Source: Alistipes sp. (lineage in GTDB: Bacteria; Bacteroidota; Bacteroidia; Bacteroidales; Rikenellaceae). Taken from it: a stretch of 64,000 bases of DNA. Both the position numbers and the translations under genes were made by a program. Of this stretch, positions 52,571 to 62,069 are shown piece after piece (positions within the stretch are counted from its first letter, which is position 1; each line of letters opens with the position of its first letter). The notes under the pieces were generated by a model. The model saw only the letters and a program-made list of their open reading frames with translations. It did not search any database and was not told where the DNA came from. Location of the stretch: the NCBI GenBank assembly GCA_017532885.1, contig JAFXIS010000075.1, positions 1 to 64,000 of the forward strand, in the 5' to 3' direction.

Positions 52571-52578
52571 TATTTTTG
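52571..52578 (+). promoter_or_regulatory. -7 element upstream of pfkA
   Basis: TATTTTTG matches TAnnTTTG 26 bases before the ATG at 52605. No clear -33 box. Confidence 0.45.
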
Positions 52579-52604
52579 TAATACAATTCAAAAAAAAGAA
52601 AATT

Positions 52605-53582
52605 ATGGCAATAAAATGTATCGGAATACTCACATCAGGAGGTGATGCTCCGGGTATGAATGCGGCGATTCGCGCCGTAACACGCACCGCTATATATAAT
52701 GGATATAAGGTCAAAGGCATCATGCGCGGTTACCACGGCTTGGTAACGGGCGAGATTGTCGATTTCAAGTCACAAAGCGTGAGCAACATCATCCAGAAGG
52801 GTGGCACAATTCTTAAGACAGCCCGCAGCAAGGAGTTCCGAACAGAGGAGGGACGCCGTCAGGCCTACGAGAATATGAAGGCAGCAGGCATCGACGCCTT
52901 GGTTGTAATCGGAGGTGATGGCTCTCTGTCGGGAGCGCAACTCTTCGCCGAGGAGTATGATGTACCCATCGTGGGATTGCCGGGAACAATTGACAACGAT
53001 GTCGATGGCACAGACGAAACTATCGGCTACGACACAGCCCTTAACACCATTGTCGATGCGGTGGATAAGTTGCGCGACACGGCAAGCAGCCACGAGCGCC
53101 TATTCTTCGTCGAGGTAATGGGTAACACAGCAGGTTACCTTGCGCTCAACGGTGCTATAGCTTCGGGAGCCGAGGCAGCTATCATCCCTGAGCGTGAAAC
53201 AGAGGTAGACCAGTTGGCAGACCTTATCCACAACGGTTTCCGCAAGAGCAAGAACTCGGCTATCGTACTCGTAGCGGAGAATAAGGCTACGGGAGGAGCT
53301 TTAGGCCTGGCAGAGCGAATTAAGAAGGAGTTCCCCGAATTTGACGCCCGCGTAACTATCCTCGGACATCTTCAGCGTGGTGGTTCACCCACCGCCAAGG
53401 ACCGAATCCTCGCCTCAAAAATGGGAGCTACGGCTATCGAGGCTCTATCAGAGGGTCAGCGCAATGTTATGATTGGCATTAAGAATGGCGAGTTAGTATA
53501 TGTACCCTTCAAGAAGGCAATCGCGCACTCTCAGGCCATGGATCTCAAAGACCTTGATATTGTGAAGATTCTTTCGATGTAG
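52605..53582 (+). CDS. pfkA: ATP-dependent 6-phosphofructokinase
   Basis: Catalyses the committed step of glycolysis, fructose 6-phosphate to fructose 1,6-bisphosphate. The 325-residue protein has [13 protein letters not shown] at the N-terminus, GGDGSLSGA with the Gly typical of ATP-using (not pyrophosphate-using) enzymes, the catalytic [12 protein letters not shown] and the substrate-binding [15 protein letters not shown] segment (core LGHLQRGG). Length and motifs are normal. It is divergent from the PspC operon and four bases upstream of a membrane-protein gene. Confidence 0.97.
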   Translation: MAIKCIGILTSGGDAPGMNAAIRAVTRTAIYNGYKVKGIMRGYHGLVTGEIVDFKSQSVSNIIQKGGTILKTARSKEFRTEEGRRQAYENMKAAGIDALVVIGGDGSLSGAQLFAEEYDVPIVGLPGTIDNDVDGTDETIGYDTALNTIVDAVDKLRDTASSHERLFFVEVMGNTAGYLALNGAIASGAEAAIIPERETEVDQLADLIHNGFRKSKNSAIVLVAENKATGGALGLAERIKKEFPEFDARVTILGHLQRGGSPTAKDRILASKMGATAIEALSEGQRNVMIGIKNGELVYVPFKKAIAHSQAMDLKDLDIVKILSM

Positions 53583-53586
53583 ATGG

Positions 53587-53988
53587 ATGAAGCAGAAACA
53601 TCTGTTTTATATTGCTGCTCTTATTTGGGGTATACCGGGAGTCTTTATCTCAATTAAGGGTATCAAGGCGTATTGTGAGCAACCCTCTTCCGATTTATGG
53701 TGGTTGATTCTCATCTCGCTCGCCGTAATATCGGCATTTTTGACTATATTTCGTCGCATTGTAGCGAAGTACTCCGCGAGAATCATATCTCTCAAAGGCA
53801 ATATAACGCCATGCGACACCTTCTCAAAGAGCGGTTGGGCAATTATCCTCTTTATGATGGGACTCGGTATGGCACTTAAGGTAATTCCCGGTATTCCTTC
53901 GGCATTTACCGCCTCGTTTTATTCGGGACTTGGTCCGGCGCTTGTCTATGCTGCAATTACATTTACTACCAACACCAAGAGATTATAA
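53587..53988 (+). CDS. Small membrane protein downstream of pfkA
   Basis: A 133-residue integral membrane protein with about four hydrophobic segments (residues 7-24, 38-56, 82-98, 104-124), a short basic loop RRIVAKYSAR and the motif GLGMALKVIPGIPSAFTASFY, which I cannot assign to a named family but which recurs as a hypothetical protein in Bacteroidetes. It starts four bases after the pfkA stop and is probably cotranscribed with it; a functional tie to glycolysis is not shown. It ends just before a bidirectional terminator. Confidence 0.7.
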   Translation: MKQKHLFYIAALIWGIPGVFISIKGIKAYCEQPSSDLWWLILISLAVISAFLTIFRRIVAKYSARIISLKGNITPCDTFSKSGWAIILFMMGLGMALKVIPGIPSAFTASFYSGLGPALVYAAITFTTNTKRL

Positions 53989-53989
53989 T

Positions 53990-54019
53990 AAAAATACTCG
54001 CTTGTTAGCGAGTATTTTT
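53990..54019. terminator. Bidirectional terminator after pfkA unit
   Basis: Perfect 12-bp arms (53990-54001, 54008-54019) with a 6-base loop; A-run and T-run flank the stem so it serves the plus pfkA unit and the minus glycosyltransferase gene. Confidence 0.85.
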
Positions 54020-54916
54020 ATTATATATACCTGACGAAATATGATATCTCATCTTAACGATATATTTCGCCTTACCCCACTGCAATGTGACCAAATACCA
54101 CGCCGCAAGCACCAATGTCGCCACCCACTTAAAAATCTCGGCACGGCGCAAATAGCCCTCGCGATGATAATATCTCGCACGGCACATCTGACTCTTACCC
54201 ACATTATGGCATAGGCTCTCGAAATATTCGTCGGTCAATTTACGCTCGGGTATAATGTGATACATCACCGCCTTGGGAACATAATAATATTTCGCATCGG
54301 CAATTTGCAGACGCTCAAAAAGGTCGCACTCCTCACCACCGAGCAAAGATTCGCCCACATAACCCAATGCCGTATCGAACACGCCATAACGGCGCACAGC
54401 CTCACGACGCAGCGCCATATTTCCACCGCCCGGAACACGGCCCTTTGGAAACTCCTTTACCTTATCACCCCAATACATGGTATTGGCGATAGGTCGCTCG
54501 GTAAAACGCGACATCCAACGCGGACGCTTACCCTGATACTCAGCAATGATAGGGCCACCGGCCGCCATAGCATCGGGTGTAGAGTCGAACAATTCGATAT
54601 ATGCTTTGATAAAGTCGGGAGCAATACGCTCGTCATCGTCTATAATAGCGATATATTCGCCACTACTCTCTCTAATTCCTCGATTGCGGGCATACGACAA
54701 GCCTTGATTCATCTCCGTAACAATACGCAAATTAAAATCCTTGTACTGTTGCGCAAACTCATCAAAGCACTCCAAAGTATTATCCGTAGAGTTATTATTC
54801 ACCACTACACACTCCCACTCCTGGCGAGGCGCAGTCTGGACCACTACCGATTTCAACGCTCCGACAAGCAATTCCGAGCGATTATAGGTGGCTATTATAA
54901 GAGATAATCTCAACAT
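54005..54916 (-). CDS. Family 2 glycosyltransferase
   Basis: A 303-residue GT-A fold glycosyltransferase. The ATG at 54916 (MLRLSLIIATYNRSEL) begins directly at the first strand of the fold, so the longer start at 55054 is rejected. Motifs: nucleotide-binding VVNNNSTDNT, the metal-binding DxD as AIIDDDERI, the FPKGRVPGGGNMAL acceptor segment, and GGEECDLFERL as the catalytic ED-type region. Residues after 265 include a hydrophobic segment (WVATLVLAAWYLVTL) that may bind the membrane. It probably builds a surface glycan; no locus partners are adjacent. A -7 box is at 54953-54946. Confidence 0.88.
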   Translation of the reverse strand: MLRLSLIIATYNRSELLVGALKSVVVQTAPRQEWECVVVNNNSTDNTLECFDEFAQQYKDFNLRIVTEMNQGLSYARNRGIRESSGEYIAIIDDDERIAPDFIKAYIELFDSTPDAMAAGGPIIAEYQGKRPRWMSRFTERPIANTMYWGDKVKEFPKGRVPGGGNMALRREAVRRYGVFDTALGYVGESLLGGEECDLFERLQIADAKYYYVPKAVMYHIIPERKLTDEYFESLCHNVGKSQMCRARYYHREGYLRRAEIFKWVATLVLAAWYLVTLQWGKAKYIVKMRYHISSGIYNKNTR

Positions 54917-54945
54917 AAACCGAATATTCTTTATGCAAAGATAAA

Positions 54946-54972
54946 GAATAATTCGAATTATCCCTATCTTTG
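54946..54972. promoter_or_regulatory. Divergent -7 elements for GT2 and nhaC
   Basis: TATCTTTG occurs on the minus strand at 54953-54946 (30 bases before the GT2 ATG) and on the plus strand at 54965-54972 (55 bases before the nhaC ATG). Both -33 boxes are weak. Confidence 0.5.
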
Positions 54973-55027
54973 CCGCCGAAATAATAGAGAAATAATAGAG
55001 AAGTAATAGAAATAGAGTAGAAGATTT

Positions 55028-56491
55028 ATGACACAGACAAATAATAGCAAACAACCCTCTATCGCCATATCACTTATACCTTTGGCGGTTTTGGTTGTAT
55101 TCTTGGCACTTACCATAAAGCTATTCGGCGGCGATGCTATCTTAGGAGGTAGCCAGCTATCGTTGCTTACCGCCTCGGCCGTATGTACAGCGATTGCCAT
55201 AGTAGGTTATGGTTGCAAATGGCAGACTTTGGAGGACTCCATCATAACGAACATGCGTAGCGCCACACCGGCACTTATAATCCTGCTTCTTATTGGAGCC
55301 ATCGCCGGTACATGGATGGCAAGCGGTATAATTCCTACGCTTATATATTACGGACTCGAAATCCTGCACCCCTCGATTTTCCTTCCGGCGTCGTGCATTA
55401 TCTGCGCCCTCATATCCCTGCTCACGGGTTCTTCGTGGACCACTATCGCCACTATCGGCGTAGCATTGATGGGTGTTGGCCGAGCTTTAGGTTTTGAGGA
55501 TGGCTGGATTGCCGGTGCGATAATCTCGGGAGCATATTTCGGCGATAAGATATCACTGATGAGCGATACTACGGTGTTGGCATCCTCGACCTCGGGTGTA
55601 CCTCTGTTCTCTCATATCAAATACATGATAATCACCACAATACCATCAATCATTATCGCTCTTATAGTATTCACCATATCGGGTGTGCTTACCTCGCCGG
55701 CATCTGCTGCCGATACCATGCAGATAGAGACAGCTCTGCAAGCGACATACAACATTTCGCCCTGGTTGCTCTTGGTTCCCGTATTTACCGGAGTGCTTAT
55801 CAGTCGTCGTTTGCCGGCTATCGTAACCCTCTTCTCGTCGGTTTTCATGGCCGCCATCGCTATGGCAATAGCACAACCCGAAATCCTTATGCGTATCGTA
55901 GGCGCGGAGTCGCTCGACTTCTTCTCGTCGCTCAAAGCCATCATTCTCGCCATAACCACTTCGACAGCCGTCGAAACAGGCAGCCCTCTGCTCAACGACC
56001 TTGTCGCAACGAGTGGCATGGGTGGTATGATGGATACCATTTGGCTCATTATCTGCGCCATGTGCTTCGGTGGCGTCATGTGGGGCAGCGGAATGTTGCT
56101 CGCTATCTCGCGCCTCTTCCTGCGCGTGGCACATCGCACAATCGGCGTTGTAAGTTCTACCGTAGCATCAGGTCTCTTTTTCAACCTCACAACGGGTGAC
56201 CAATATATCTCGATTATCCTTACAGGCAACCTCTTTGGACACCTTTACGACAATCGAGGCTTGGAGCGTCGCCTACTCTCACGCAGCGTTGAGGATTCGG
56301 CAACCGTAACCTCGGTACTTATCCCGTGGAATTCATGCGGTATGACGCAATCTACGGTTTTGGGTGTCGCAACACTCACCTACCTACCCTACTGTATATT
56401 CAACCTCGTAAGCCCCATTATGTCAATTATCGTGGCTGCTACGGGATACAAGATTTTCAAAACCACTCCTAAAAATGAACAAAATGACTAA
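55028..56491 (+). CDS. nhaC: NhaC family Na+/H+ antiporter
   Basis: A 487-residue inner-membrane protein with about eleven transmembrane helices. It matches the NhaC branch: LLIGAIAGTWMASGIIPTLIYYG, the GSSWTTIATIGVALMGVG segment (core SSWTTIATIG), SGAYFGDKISLMSDTTVLAS, AVETGSPLLNDL and the late NSCGMTQSTVLGV. NhaC antiporters expel sodium or exchange malate and lactate (MleN); the ion cannot be fixed by sequence. It overlaps the HAD phosphatase start by 17 bases, so the two genes are coupled. Confidence 0.92.
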   Translation: MTQTNNSKQPSIAISLIPLAVLVVFLALTIKLFGGDAILGGSQLSLLTASAVCTAIAIVGYGCKWQTLEDSIITNMRSATPALIILLLIGAIAGTWMASGIIPTLIYYGLEILHPSIFLPASCIICALISLLTGSSWTTIATIGVALMGVGRALGFEDGWIAGAIISGAYFGDKISLMSDTTVLASSTSGVPLFSHIKYMIITTIPSIIIALIVFTISGVLTSPASAADTMQIETALQATYNISPWLLLVPVFTGVLISRRLPAIVTLFSSVFMAAIAMAIAQPEILMRIVGAESLDFFSSLKAIILAITTSTAVETGSPLLNDLVATSGMGGMMDTIWLIICAMCFGGVMWGSGMLLAISRLFLRVAHRTIGVVSSTVASGLFFNLTTGDQYISIILTGNLFGHLYDNRGLERRLLSRSVEDSATVTSVLIPWNSCGMTQSTVLGVATLTYLPYCIFNLVSPIMSIIVAATGYKIFKTTPKNEQND

Positions 56492-57155
56492 TCAGCGACT
56501 TATAATATTCGACCTCGACGGCACACTGCTCAATACAATTGGCGACTTAGCCGTAGCTTGTAACCATATGCTCGGTTTGCGTGCGCTACCGACTCACACC
56601 TACGAGGAGTATTGCTCATTCGTCGGCAATGGCATACGCCGCTTGGTTGAGCGCGCCCTGCCCGAGGAGTTGCAGACCGAGGAGTATGTAAAATCGGCCC
56701 GCGAGGACTTTGTGCAGTACTATATCGAGCATATCGACGAGCACACCCGTCCCTATGACGGCATACCCGCATTGGTTGCCTCGCTTCAGACCAAAGGCTA
56801 TAAATTGGCTGTGGCATCCAACAAATTCCAGGCCGGCACCGAGAAGTTGATTCGCAAATTCTTCCCCGACATCGACTTTGTCGATATCTGCGGCAATCGC
56901 GAGGGAGTACCCCTGAAGCCCGACACAGCACTTATGGATATTATCTTGCGGAAGGCAGGCGTGGAGTTGGAGAACTGCATTATGGTGGGCGACTCGGCAG
57001 TCGATATCGAAACAGCCCGCAACGCCGGCATACACTCCATAGGCGTCAGCTGGGGATTTCGCTCTCGCCAAGAATTGGAGGAGGCCAACGCCGAGCGTAT
57101 AGTCGATACGGTGGAAGAGTTGAATCAAACCATAGAGAGTATTCTTTCCCTCTAA
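56475..57155 (+). CDS. HAD phosphatase, phosphoglycolate phosphatase-like
   Basis: A 226-residue HAD-superfamily phosphatase of subfamily IA. Motif I FDLDGTLLNT (Asp nucleophile 13 and Asp 15), motif II VASNKFQ, motif III with Lys in VPLKPDT, and motif IV VGDSAVDIETARNAG are all present, with a cap domain between motifs I and II. Gph-like function (2-phosphoglycolate clearance) is typical but pyrophosphatase or sugar-phosphate activity is possible. The start overlaps nhaC; an ATG nine bases later is an alternative. Convergent with the AAA+ gene, with stops overlapping by four bases. Confidence 0.88.
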   Translation: MNKMTNQRLIIFDLDGTLLNTIGDLAVACNHMLGLRALPTHTYEEYCSFVGNGIRRLVERALPEELQTEEYVKSAREDFVQYYIEHIDEHTRPYDGIPALVASLQTKGYKLAVASNKFQAGTEKLIRKFFPDIDFVDICGNREGVPLKPDTALMDIILRKAGVELENCIMVGDSAVDIETARNAGIHSIGVSWGFRSRQELEEANAERIVDTVEELNQTIESILSL

Positions 57156-58282
57156 CAATACATCCTCACATCCGAGAGCGTGATGCGTTCGCCGCTGAGA
57201 ATCATCAGGCGTTCGACGACATTTCTCAACTCGCGGATATTTCCGCTCCATGGCATAGCCGAGAGTGCTTCCAAAGCATCCTGTTCGACCGACTTGGGTG
57301 CGACGGAGTGCTCTGCGGCAATCTTCTCGACAAAGTAATGCACCAGCTCGACAATATCGCCCGCACGCTCGCGCAAGGGTGGCACTTTTATCAATATCAC
57401 ACTCAAGCGATGATATAAATCCTCGCGGAAATTGCCCTTGGCTATCTCGGCGCGAATATCCTTGTTCGTAGCCGCCACGACACGCACATCCACCGTCACA
57501 TCCTTATCGCTACCCACGCGACTGATTTTATTCTCCTGCAACGCACGCAAAACCTTAGCCTGCGCCGAAAGCGACATATCGCCTATTTCATCCATAAAGA
57601 GCGTACCGCCGTTGGCCTGCTCAAACTTGCCCTTGCGTTGCTTTATCGCCGAGGTAAACGCTCCGCGTTCATGTCCAAAAAGTTCACTCTCGATTAGCTC
57701 CGAGGGGATAGCGGCACAATTCACCTCGACAAACGGCGCACCCATGCGCGCACTGCGTTCATGCAGGCGGCGAGCGACAAGTTCCTTGCCGGTGCCATTT
57801 TCGCCCGTAATAAGCACTCTCGCATCCGAGGGTGCAACCTTCTCGATGAGCGCCCTAACATGAGCTATTGCCGGCGACGAGCCTATTATCTGTTCCGATT
57901 CGCACGGCGTGCGCTTGCGCATGCGCGAAGGCATCGATGCTTGAGGCGCAGTATCCTCATGCTCAACAATACGCCTTAGCGACGACAGCAGGCGATTCAT
58001 ATCCACGGGAGTGGTAAGGTAATCTTCCGCTCCGCTTTTTACCGCTGCAACAGCCTCATCAATCGAGCCCGAAGAGGTGACCGTAATAAACGGGACACCC
58101 AATTCTGCCACATTATCCAAATCGGGACTTGCCAGAATTGCATCATATCCGCGCTTTAGGCATATGTTCTGTGAAAGTTCATCGCGCTCGGCTATTGTTG
58201 TAGCGAAACCTTCGAATTCAAGTCGCTCACGCAGAATGTTTCGCATGCTTTTTGATTGTTGGAGTATTAAAACTTTTGCCAT
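57152..58282 (-). CDS. Sigma-54-activator-like AAA+ protein with degenerate receiver
   Basis: A 376-residue NtrC-type protein. Residues 1-110 have the receiver fold, but the acidic pair is Q8-Q9, the acceptor position is S52 (YDAILAS) and the Lys is T91 (TTPVD), so it cannot be phosphorylated classically. The AAA+ domain (about 130-365) has Walker A GENGTGKE (160-167), GAFTSA (207-212; the sigma-54 contact loop is normally GAFTGA), Walker B GGTLFMDEIGD and VPPLRERAGDI. No C-terminal Fis-type HTH follows; the protein stops at VRMYC. The ATG at 58282 is preferred to that at 58324. DNA binding must come from a partner, or it acts from solution. Confidence 0.85.
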   Translation of the reverse strand: MAKVLILQQSKSMRNILRERLEFEGFATTIAERDELSQNICLKRGYDAILASPDLDNVAELGVPFITVTSSGSIDEAVAAVKSGAEDYLTTPVDMNRLLSSLRRIVEHEDTAPQASMPSRMRKRTPCESEQIIGSSPAIAHVRALIEKVAPSDARVLITGENGTGKELVARRLHERSARMGAPFVEVNCAAIPSELIESELFGHERGAFTSAIKQRKGKFEQANGGTLFMDEIGDMSLSAQAKVLRALQENKISRVGSDKDVTVDVRVVAATNKDIRAEIAKGNFREDLYHRLSVILIKVPPLRERAGDIVELVHYFVEKIAAEHSVAPKSVEQDALEALSAMPWSGNIRELRNVVERLMILSGERITLSDVRMYC

Positions 58283-58321
58283 ATTTTGATTTTTGATATT
58301 TTTGCACTTACTTTGCACTAC

Positions 58322-58352
58322 CAAAGGTAGGCTCTTTATTCGGTCTTTCCAA
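58322..58352 (-). promoter_or_regulatory. Promoter for the AAA+ activator-like gene
   Basis: TACCTTTG on the minus strand (58329-58322) with TTG 20 bp upstream (58352-58350). Transcription would begin about 30 bases before the chosen ATG at 58282 and right at the rejected start at 58324, which supports the shorter protein. Confidence 0.6.
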
Positions 58353-58497
58353 TCTCGGTGACCGCGAGCCGCGCCACAAAAGTGAGCGCTCTTTTAATTG
58401 TAAAAAGGTTTATTCTCGTTGTCCAAACAAAACATGAAAACAACCTAAAAAGCACGATGCTACCGAGGACAGAGGAGTAGAAAACCGACACGACATT

Positions 58498-59169
58498 ATG
58501 AAGAAAAATTACAACAACACAAGACGCAAATTGTATCTGCCCGAGTATGGTCGTCACATACATCAGATGGTAGATCAGTTGATGATGATTGAAAATCGCG
58601 AGGAGCGTAATCGTCAAGCCCGCGCCGTTATCGCCGTGATGGGCAATCTTCAACCTACGCTGCGCGACACCGCCGATTTTAATCACAAATTGTGGGACCA
58701 TCTGTTTATTATGTCTGATTTTCAATTAGATGTAGACTCGCCATATTCACGACCCACGCGTCAGGATTTGGTAATTAAACCCGCCCCTATGCACTATACG
58801 CAGGGTCGAATAATGTTTAAGCACTATGGCAAATATGTAGCACGCATAATCGAAAAATTATGCAGCGAGGAAGATACCGAGGCGCGCAACGCCGCCATAG
58901 GTTCCGTAGCGCGATATATGCGGGCAAAGAGTTTTGAGTATAATCAGGAACACCCCAATAACGAGGTTATCATAAAAGATATAAAGCAGATGTCCAATAA
59001 CGCAATAGAGTTGGATGAAGTTGCTATAAATAATCTCCGAACAGAGTATAAACAGCACCTTTCGGCGCGTCCTCAAAAGGCTCAACAGCGCACCGCGCAA
59101 AGAAATAACGGCAAAAACACCCAGCAAAAAGGCAAGGCTCGCAATCAAAAAAGCAGTAACTCGAAATAA
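58498..59169 (+). CDS. DUF4290 family protein
   Basis: A 223-residue soluble protein of the Bacteroidetes family DUF4290. The first 180 residues contain the family signatures LYLPEYGRHIHQMVDQLM, the ERNRQARAVIAVM helix and LWDHLFIMSDFQLDVDSPY; the last 35 are a low-complexity basic Gln/Asn/Lys tail (QKAQQRTAQRNNGKN), which suggests RNA or DNA contact. Function is unknown. It is divergent from the AAA+ gene and 83 bp before the TlpA-like gene. No signal peptide. Confidence 0.8.
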   Translation: MKKNYNNTRRKLYLPEYGRHIHQMVDQLMMIENREERNRQARAVIAVMGNLQPTLRDTADFNHKLWDHLFIMSDFQLDVDSPYSRPTRQDLVIKPAPMHYTQGRIMFKHYGKYVARIIEKLCSEEDTEARNAAIGSVARYMRAKSFEYNQEHPNNEVIIKDIKQMSNNAIELDEVAINNLRTEYKQHLSARPQKAQQRTAQRNNGKNTQQKGKARNQKSSNSK

Positions 59170-59193
59170 CTTCACACAATTCCCCGAAGTAAT

Positions 59194-59224
59194 TTTGCGT
59201 TATTCCTAAAAATGCCTATATTTG
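59194..59224 (+). promoter_or_regulatory. Promoter for the TlpA-like lipoprotein gene
   Basis: TTTG at 59194-59197, exactly 19 bp, then TATATTTG at 59217-59224, a full consensus match 28 bp before the ATG at 59253. It probably drives the run to lpxH, thyA and folA. Confidence 0.75.
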
Positions 59225-59252
59225 TAAATTATTTAGAAACCTCATCATTGAT

Positions 59253-60380
59253 ATGAAAAAAATATTTTTTGTTGCGATTGCAGTTTTGATGACTTTGGCA
59301 TCATGTCAATCCTCGAAAGTGAAGATTTCGGGACGATTTGTCGGTTCTCAGGCCGATGTGGTCTATTTGGAGCAAGCCACTGCTTTGGAGCAGATATTAT
59401 TGGACTCTGTTAAGCTCGGCGAGGATGGTCGTTTTGACCTCCGTTTGGATAATGTGAGCAATACACCTTCGCTCTACAACATCATATTCGATAACGAGCG
59501 TATTCCACTCCTTTTGACGGGTGGCGACGATATCGAGGTAAATGCAGCAGGTAAGATTGCTCGCAATTATACCGTTGAAGGCTCGTTGGAGTCGGAACTT
59601 TTGCGCGAATTTAACCAAAACTTCATCGAGGGCGCAATCAAACTCAACGGCATGATTTCGAAATATTCTGACGAATTGAGCGAAGAGGAGCGTAAAGCTC
59701 TAACCAAGGAGTATTCGAAACTATATTTGGATATCAAGCAGCAGCAGTTGCATTTTATCGTCGAGAATAAGAATCGCATTGCAGCGGTATACGCTCTGCA
59801 TCAGCGTCTTATGAACGAGAATTACCTATTCAACGGCGATAGCGATGTAATCTATTATCGCACCGTTGCCGATGCCGTAGCGGAGACCTATCCCGAGAGC
59901 CACTATTTGCCAATCTTGCGTAGCCAGATTGCCCGCATGGATGCTCAAATCAGCCTTCTGTCGAAAGTTAAGGAGATGAATATGCCGGAGATTGAGCTGC
60001 CCGACATGTTTGGAAATAATCGCACCTTGTCGTCATTGAACGGCAAAGTCATCCTCCTGCAGTTCTGGTCAGCCGCGGCAGGTAACAGCAATGCCATGAA
60101 TGCAGACCTCAAGGAGTTGTACGCAAAATACAAGGATAACGGTTTTGAGATTTTCCAGGTATCGTTCGACCGCTCAAAGGCGGTTTGGATTAATGCCGTA
60201 CAGGAGCAGAAGCTCCCCTGGATTTCGGTTTGCGACTTGCGCGGCGAGACATCTCCTACGGTGGGTGAGTACAATGTTCAGAATGTTCCCACCAGCTACC
60301 TTATTGACCGCGATGGTCAAATCGTAGGCAAGGATTTGACTTCCGAGAAGCTTGAGGCTGAAGTTAAGCGTCTTATCTAA
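59253..60380 (+). CDS. TlpA/AhpC-like lipoprotein lacking the redox cysteines
   Basis: A 375-residue lipoprotein, lipobox LASC (Cys18). An N-terminal DUF4369-type beta domain (about 22-110, with ISGRFVGSQADVVYLEQ and LLLTGGDDIEV) is followed by a helical linker and a C-terminal thioredoxin/TlpA fold from about 240: ELPDMFGNNRTLSSLNGKVILLQFW, outlined by its LNGKVILLQFW core, then cis-Pro VPTSYLIDRDGQIV. The CXXC site is replaced by AAAGN after FWSA, and no cysteine is found there, so disulfide chemistry is impossible at that site. It may bind ligands as a non-catalytic chaperone. Confidence 0.85.
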   Translation: MKKIFFVAIAVLMTLASCQSSKVKISGRFVGSQADVVYLEQATALEQILLDSVKLGEDGRFDLRLDNVSNTPSLYNIIFDNERIPLLLTGGDDIEVNAAGKIARNYTVEGSLESELLREFNQNFIEGAIKLNGMISKYSDELSEEERKALTKEYSKLYLDIKQQQLHFIVENKNRIAAVYALHQRLMNENYLFNGDSDVIYYRTVADAVAETYPESHYLPILRSQIARMDAQISLLSKVKEMNMPEIELPDMFGNNRTLSSLNGKVILLQFWSAAAGNSNAMNADLKELYAKYKDNGFEIFQVSFDRSKAVWINAVQEQKLPWISVCDLRGETSPTVGEYNVQNVPTSYLIDRDGQIVGKDLTSEKLEAEVKRLI

Positions 60381-60418
60381 GCATACCTCCCTGAGGATTA
60401 CAGCCAGAAGATTACAGA

Positions 60419-61156
60419 ATGTACTATTTCGTATCGGACATACATCTCGGAGCAGGAAGCAAGGAGCAAGCCCGTTTGACGGAGCAGCGTTTTTTGCGAT
60501 GGATAGATATGGCCGCAAAGGATGCCGATACGATATTTTTGGTAGGTGACATCTTCGATTTCTGGTTTGAATACAGGCATGTTGTACCCAAGGGATTCAC
60601 TCGCGTATTCGGGAAGTTGGCAAATCTCACAGACAACGGAGTTAAGGTCGTATTCTTCACCGGCAATCACGATATGTGGTGTCGGGATTATTTAGAGAAG
60701 GAGTGCGGTGTGGAGATTCATCACAAGCCTCGCACATACAACCTTGCCGGCAAAAAGATATTTATCGCACATGGCGACAATATGAACATTGCAGATAAGC
60801 CGATGTTGCGACTTATGAATACATGCTTCCGTTCAAAGCCTCTGCGCGTAATCTTTTCATGGTTAATACATCCCGACCTGGCAATGCGCTTCGGCAAGTG
60901 GTGGAGCAACAAATCCCGCCAATCGCACCCCAAACCTTCGACTGTGGAGTCGCTTGATTTTTTGGTGGACTACGCTCGCGACTACAAGGCATCGCACCCC
61001 GATATTGATGCCACAATCTTCGGGCATTTGCACTTGGGGCATGAGGTAAAGGAGGATAATCTACATGTTGTATTCTTAAGTGATTGGAGCGACGAGGAGA
61101 TTTCGTATGCCACAATCGACAATAACGGTAAATTGGAACTTAAAACATTCAGATAA
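60419..61156 (+). CDS. lpxH: UDP-2,3-diacylglucosamine diphosphatase
   Basis: Cleaves UDP-2,3-diacylglucosamine to lipid X and UMP in lipid A synthesis. The 245-residue calcineurin-like phosphoesterase has the five metal motifs: [28 protein letters not shown] and GHLHLGH. Membrane association is peripheral. It lies 38 bp after the TlpA-like gene, and its TAA shares one base with the thyA ATG, so translation is coupled. Length and motifs are normal for the LpxH class. Confidence 0.93.
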   Translation: MYYFVSDIHLGAGSKEQARLTEQRFLRWIDMAAKDADTIFLVGDIFDFWFEYRHVVPKGFTRVFGKLANLTDNGVKVVFFTGNHDMWCRDYLEKECGVEIHHKPRTYNLAGKKIFIAHGDNMNIADKPMLRLMNTCFRSKPLRVIFSWLIHPDLAMRFGKWWSNKSRQSHPKPSTVESLDFLVDYARDYKASHPDIDATIFGHLHLGHEVKEDNLHVVFLSDWSDEEISYATIDNNGKLELKTFR

Positions 61157-62055
61157 TGCAGCAATATCTTGACCTTCTAACCCGAATCAAAACCGAGGGC
61201 GTTGTAAAGAGCGACCGCACAGGCACAGGCACACGCAGTGTATTTGGTCATCAGATGCGCTTCGACCTCGAGAATGGATTTCCCCTACTTACGACAAAAA
61301 AGGTCTTTCTAAAGGGAATTATCCATGAACTTTTATGGTTCTTGGCAGGAGATACCAACATCAAATACTTGGTCGATAATGGCGTGCATATCTGGGATAA
61401 CGATGCCTACCGATATTACAATGAGCTATGCATTCGTCACGGAGTTCTGCCCGTTGATATGGAGACATTCCTCGCGGCAGCACAGCAACGCATCGAGTCG
61501 CCTATCGAGGGTTACACATTCGGTGATTTGAACCATGTCTATGGCTATCAGTGGCGCAGCTGGCCCAAGCCAAACGGAGAGCATATCGACCAAATCCGTC
61601 AAGTTATCGATACAATAAAGCATAACCCCGATTCGCGTCGTATGATTGTCTCGGCATGGAATGTTGCCGAGGTGGAGGATATGGCACTGCCACCTTGTCA
61701 TGTGCTGTTCCAATTCTATGTAGCCGAGGGGCGTCTTTCATGTCAATTATATCAGCGTAGTGCCGATACATTCCTGGGTGTTCCGTTCAATATCGCATCG
61801 TATGCTCTGCTTACAATGATGATTGCGCAGGAGTGCGGATTGCGCGCCGGAGAGTTTATTCATACGCTGGGCGATACCCACCTCTACCTAAACCATATGG
61901 AGCAGGTCGAGGAGCAATTATCGCGCACACCCCGACAGCTACCCACGATGCATCTGAATCCCGAGGTGAAGTCGGTATTTGATTTCCGTTTCGAGGATTT
62001 CACGCTGGAGGGCTATGACCCCTACCCCACAATCAAGGCTCCGATGTCGTTCTAA
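61156..62055 (+). CDS. thyA: Thymidylate synthase
   Basis: Methylates dUMP to dTMP using methylene-tetrahydrofolate. The 299-residue protein includes [14 protein letters not shown], the active site [12 protein letters not shown] with catalytic Cys181, [11 protein letters not shown], the [10 protein letters not shown] segment and the HLYLNH-type D-T-H-L-Y motif. About 30 residues beyond the E. coli size are accounted for by an insertion near 95-125 ([19 protein letters not shown]), as in long-type enzymes. It overlaps lpxH by one base and precedes folA by 14 bp, giving a complete dTMP cycle with folA. Confidence 0.97.
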   Translation: MQQYLDLLTRIKTEGVVKSDRTGTGTRSVFGHQMRFDLENGFPLLTTKKVFLKGIIHELLWFLAGDTNIKYLVDNGVHIWDNDAYRYYNELCIRHGVLPVDMETFLAAAQQRIESPIEGYTFGDLNHVYGYQWRSWPKPNGEHIDQIRQVIDTIKHNPDSRRMIVSAWNVAEVEDMALPPCHVLFQFYVAEGRLSCQLYQRSADTFLGVPFNIASYALLTMMIAQECGLRAGEFIHTLGDTHLYLNHMEQVEEQLSRTPRQLPTMHLNPEVKSVFDFRFEDFTLEGYDPYPTIKAPMSF

Positions 62056-62069
62056 TATTTTAAGCACAA

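Noticed and set aside
52424..52723. 99-residue minus-strand ORF ending at the short PspC start
   Set aside because: It crosses the pfkA start and the divergent promoter region, and its sequence is an artefact of AT-rich DNA.
54916..55054. Longer N-terminus of the GT2 protein with a hydrophobic leader
   Set aside because: The upstream extension overlaps the divergent nhaC start and both -7 boxes, and the GT-A fold begins at the ATG at 54916.
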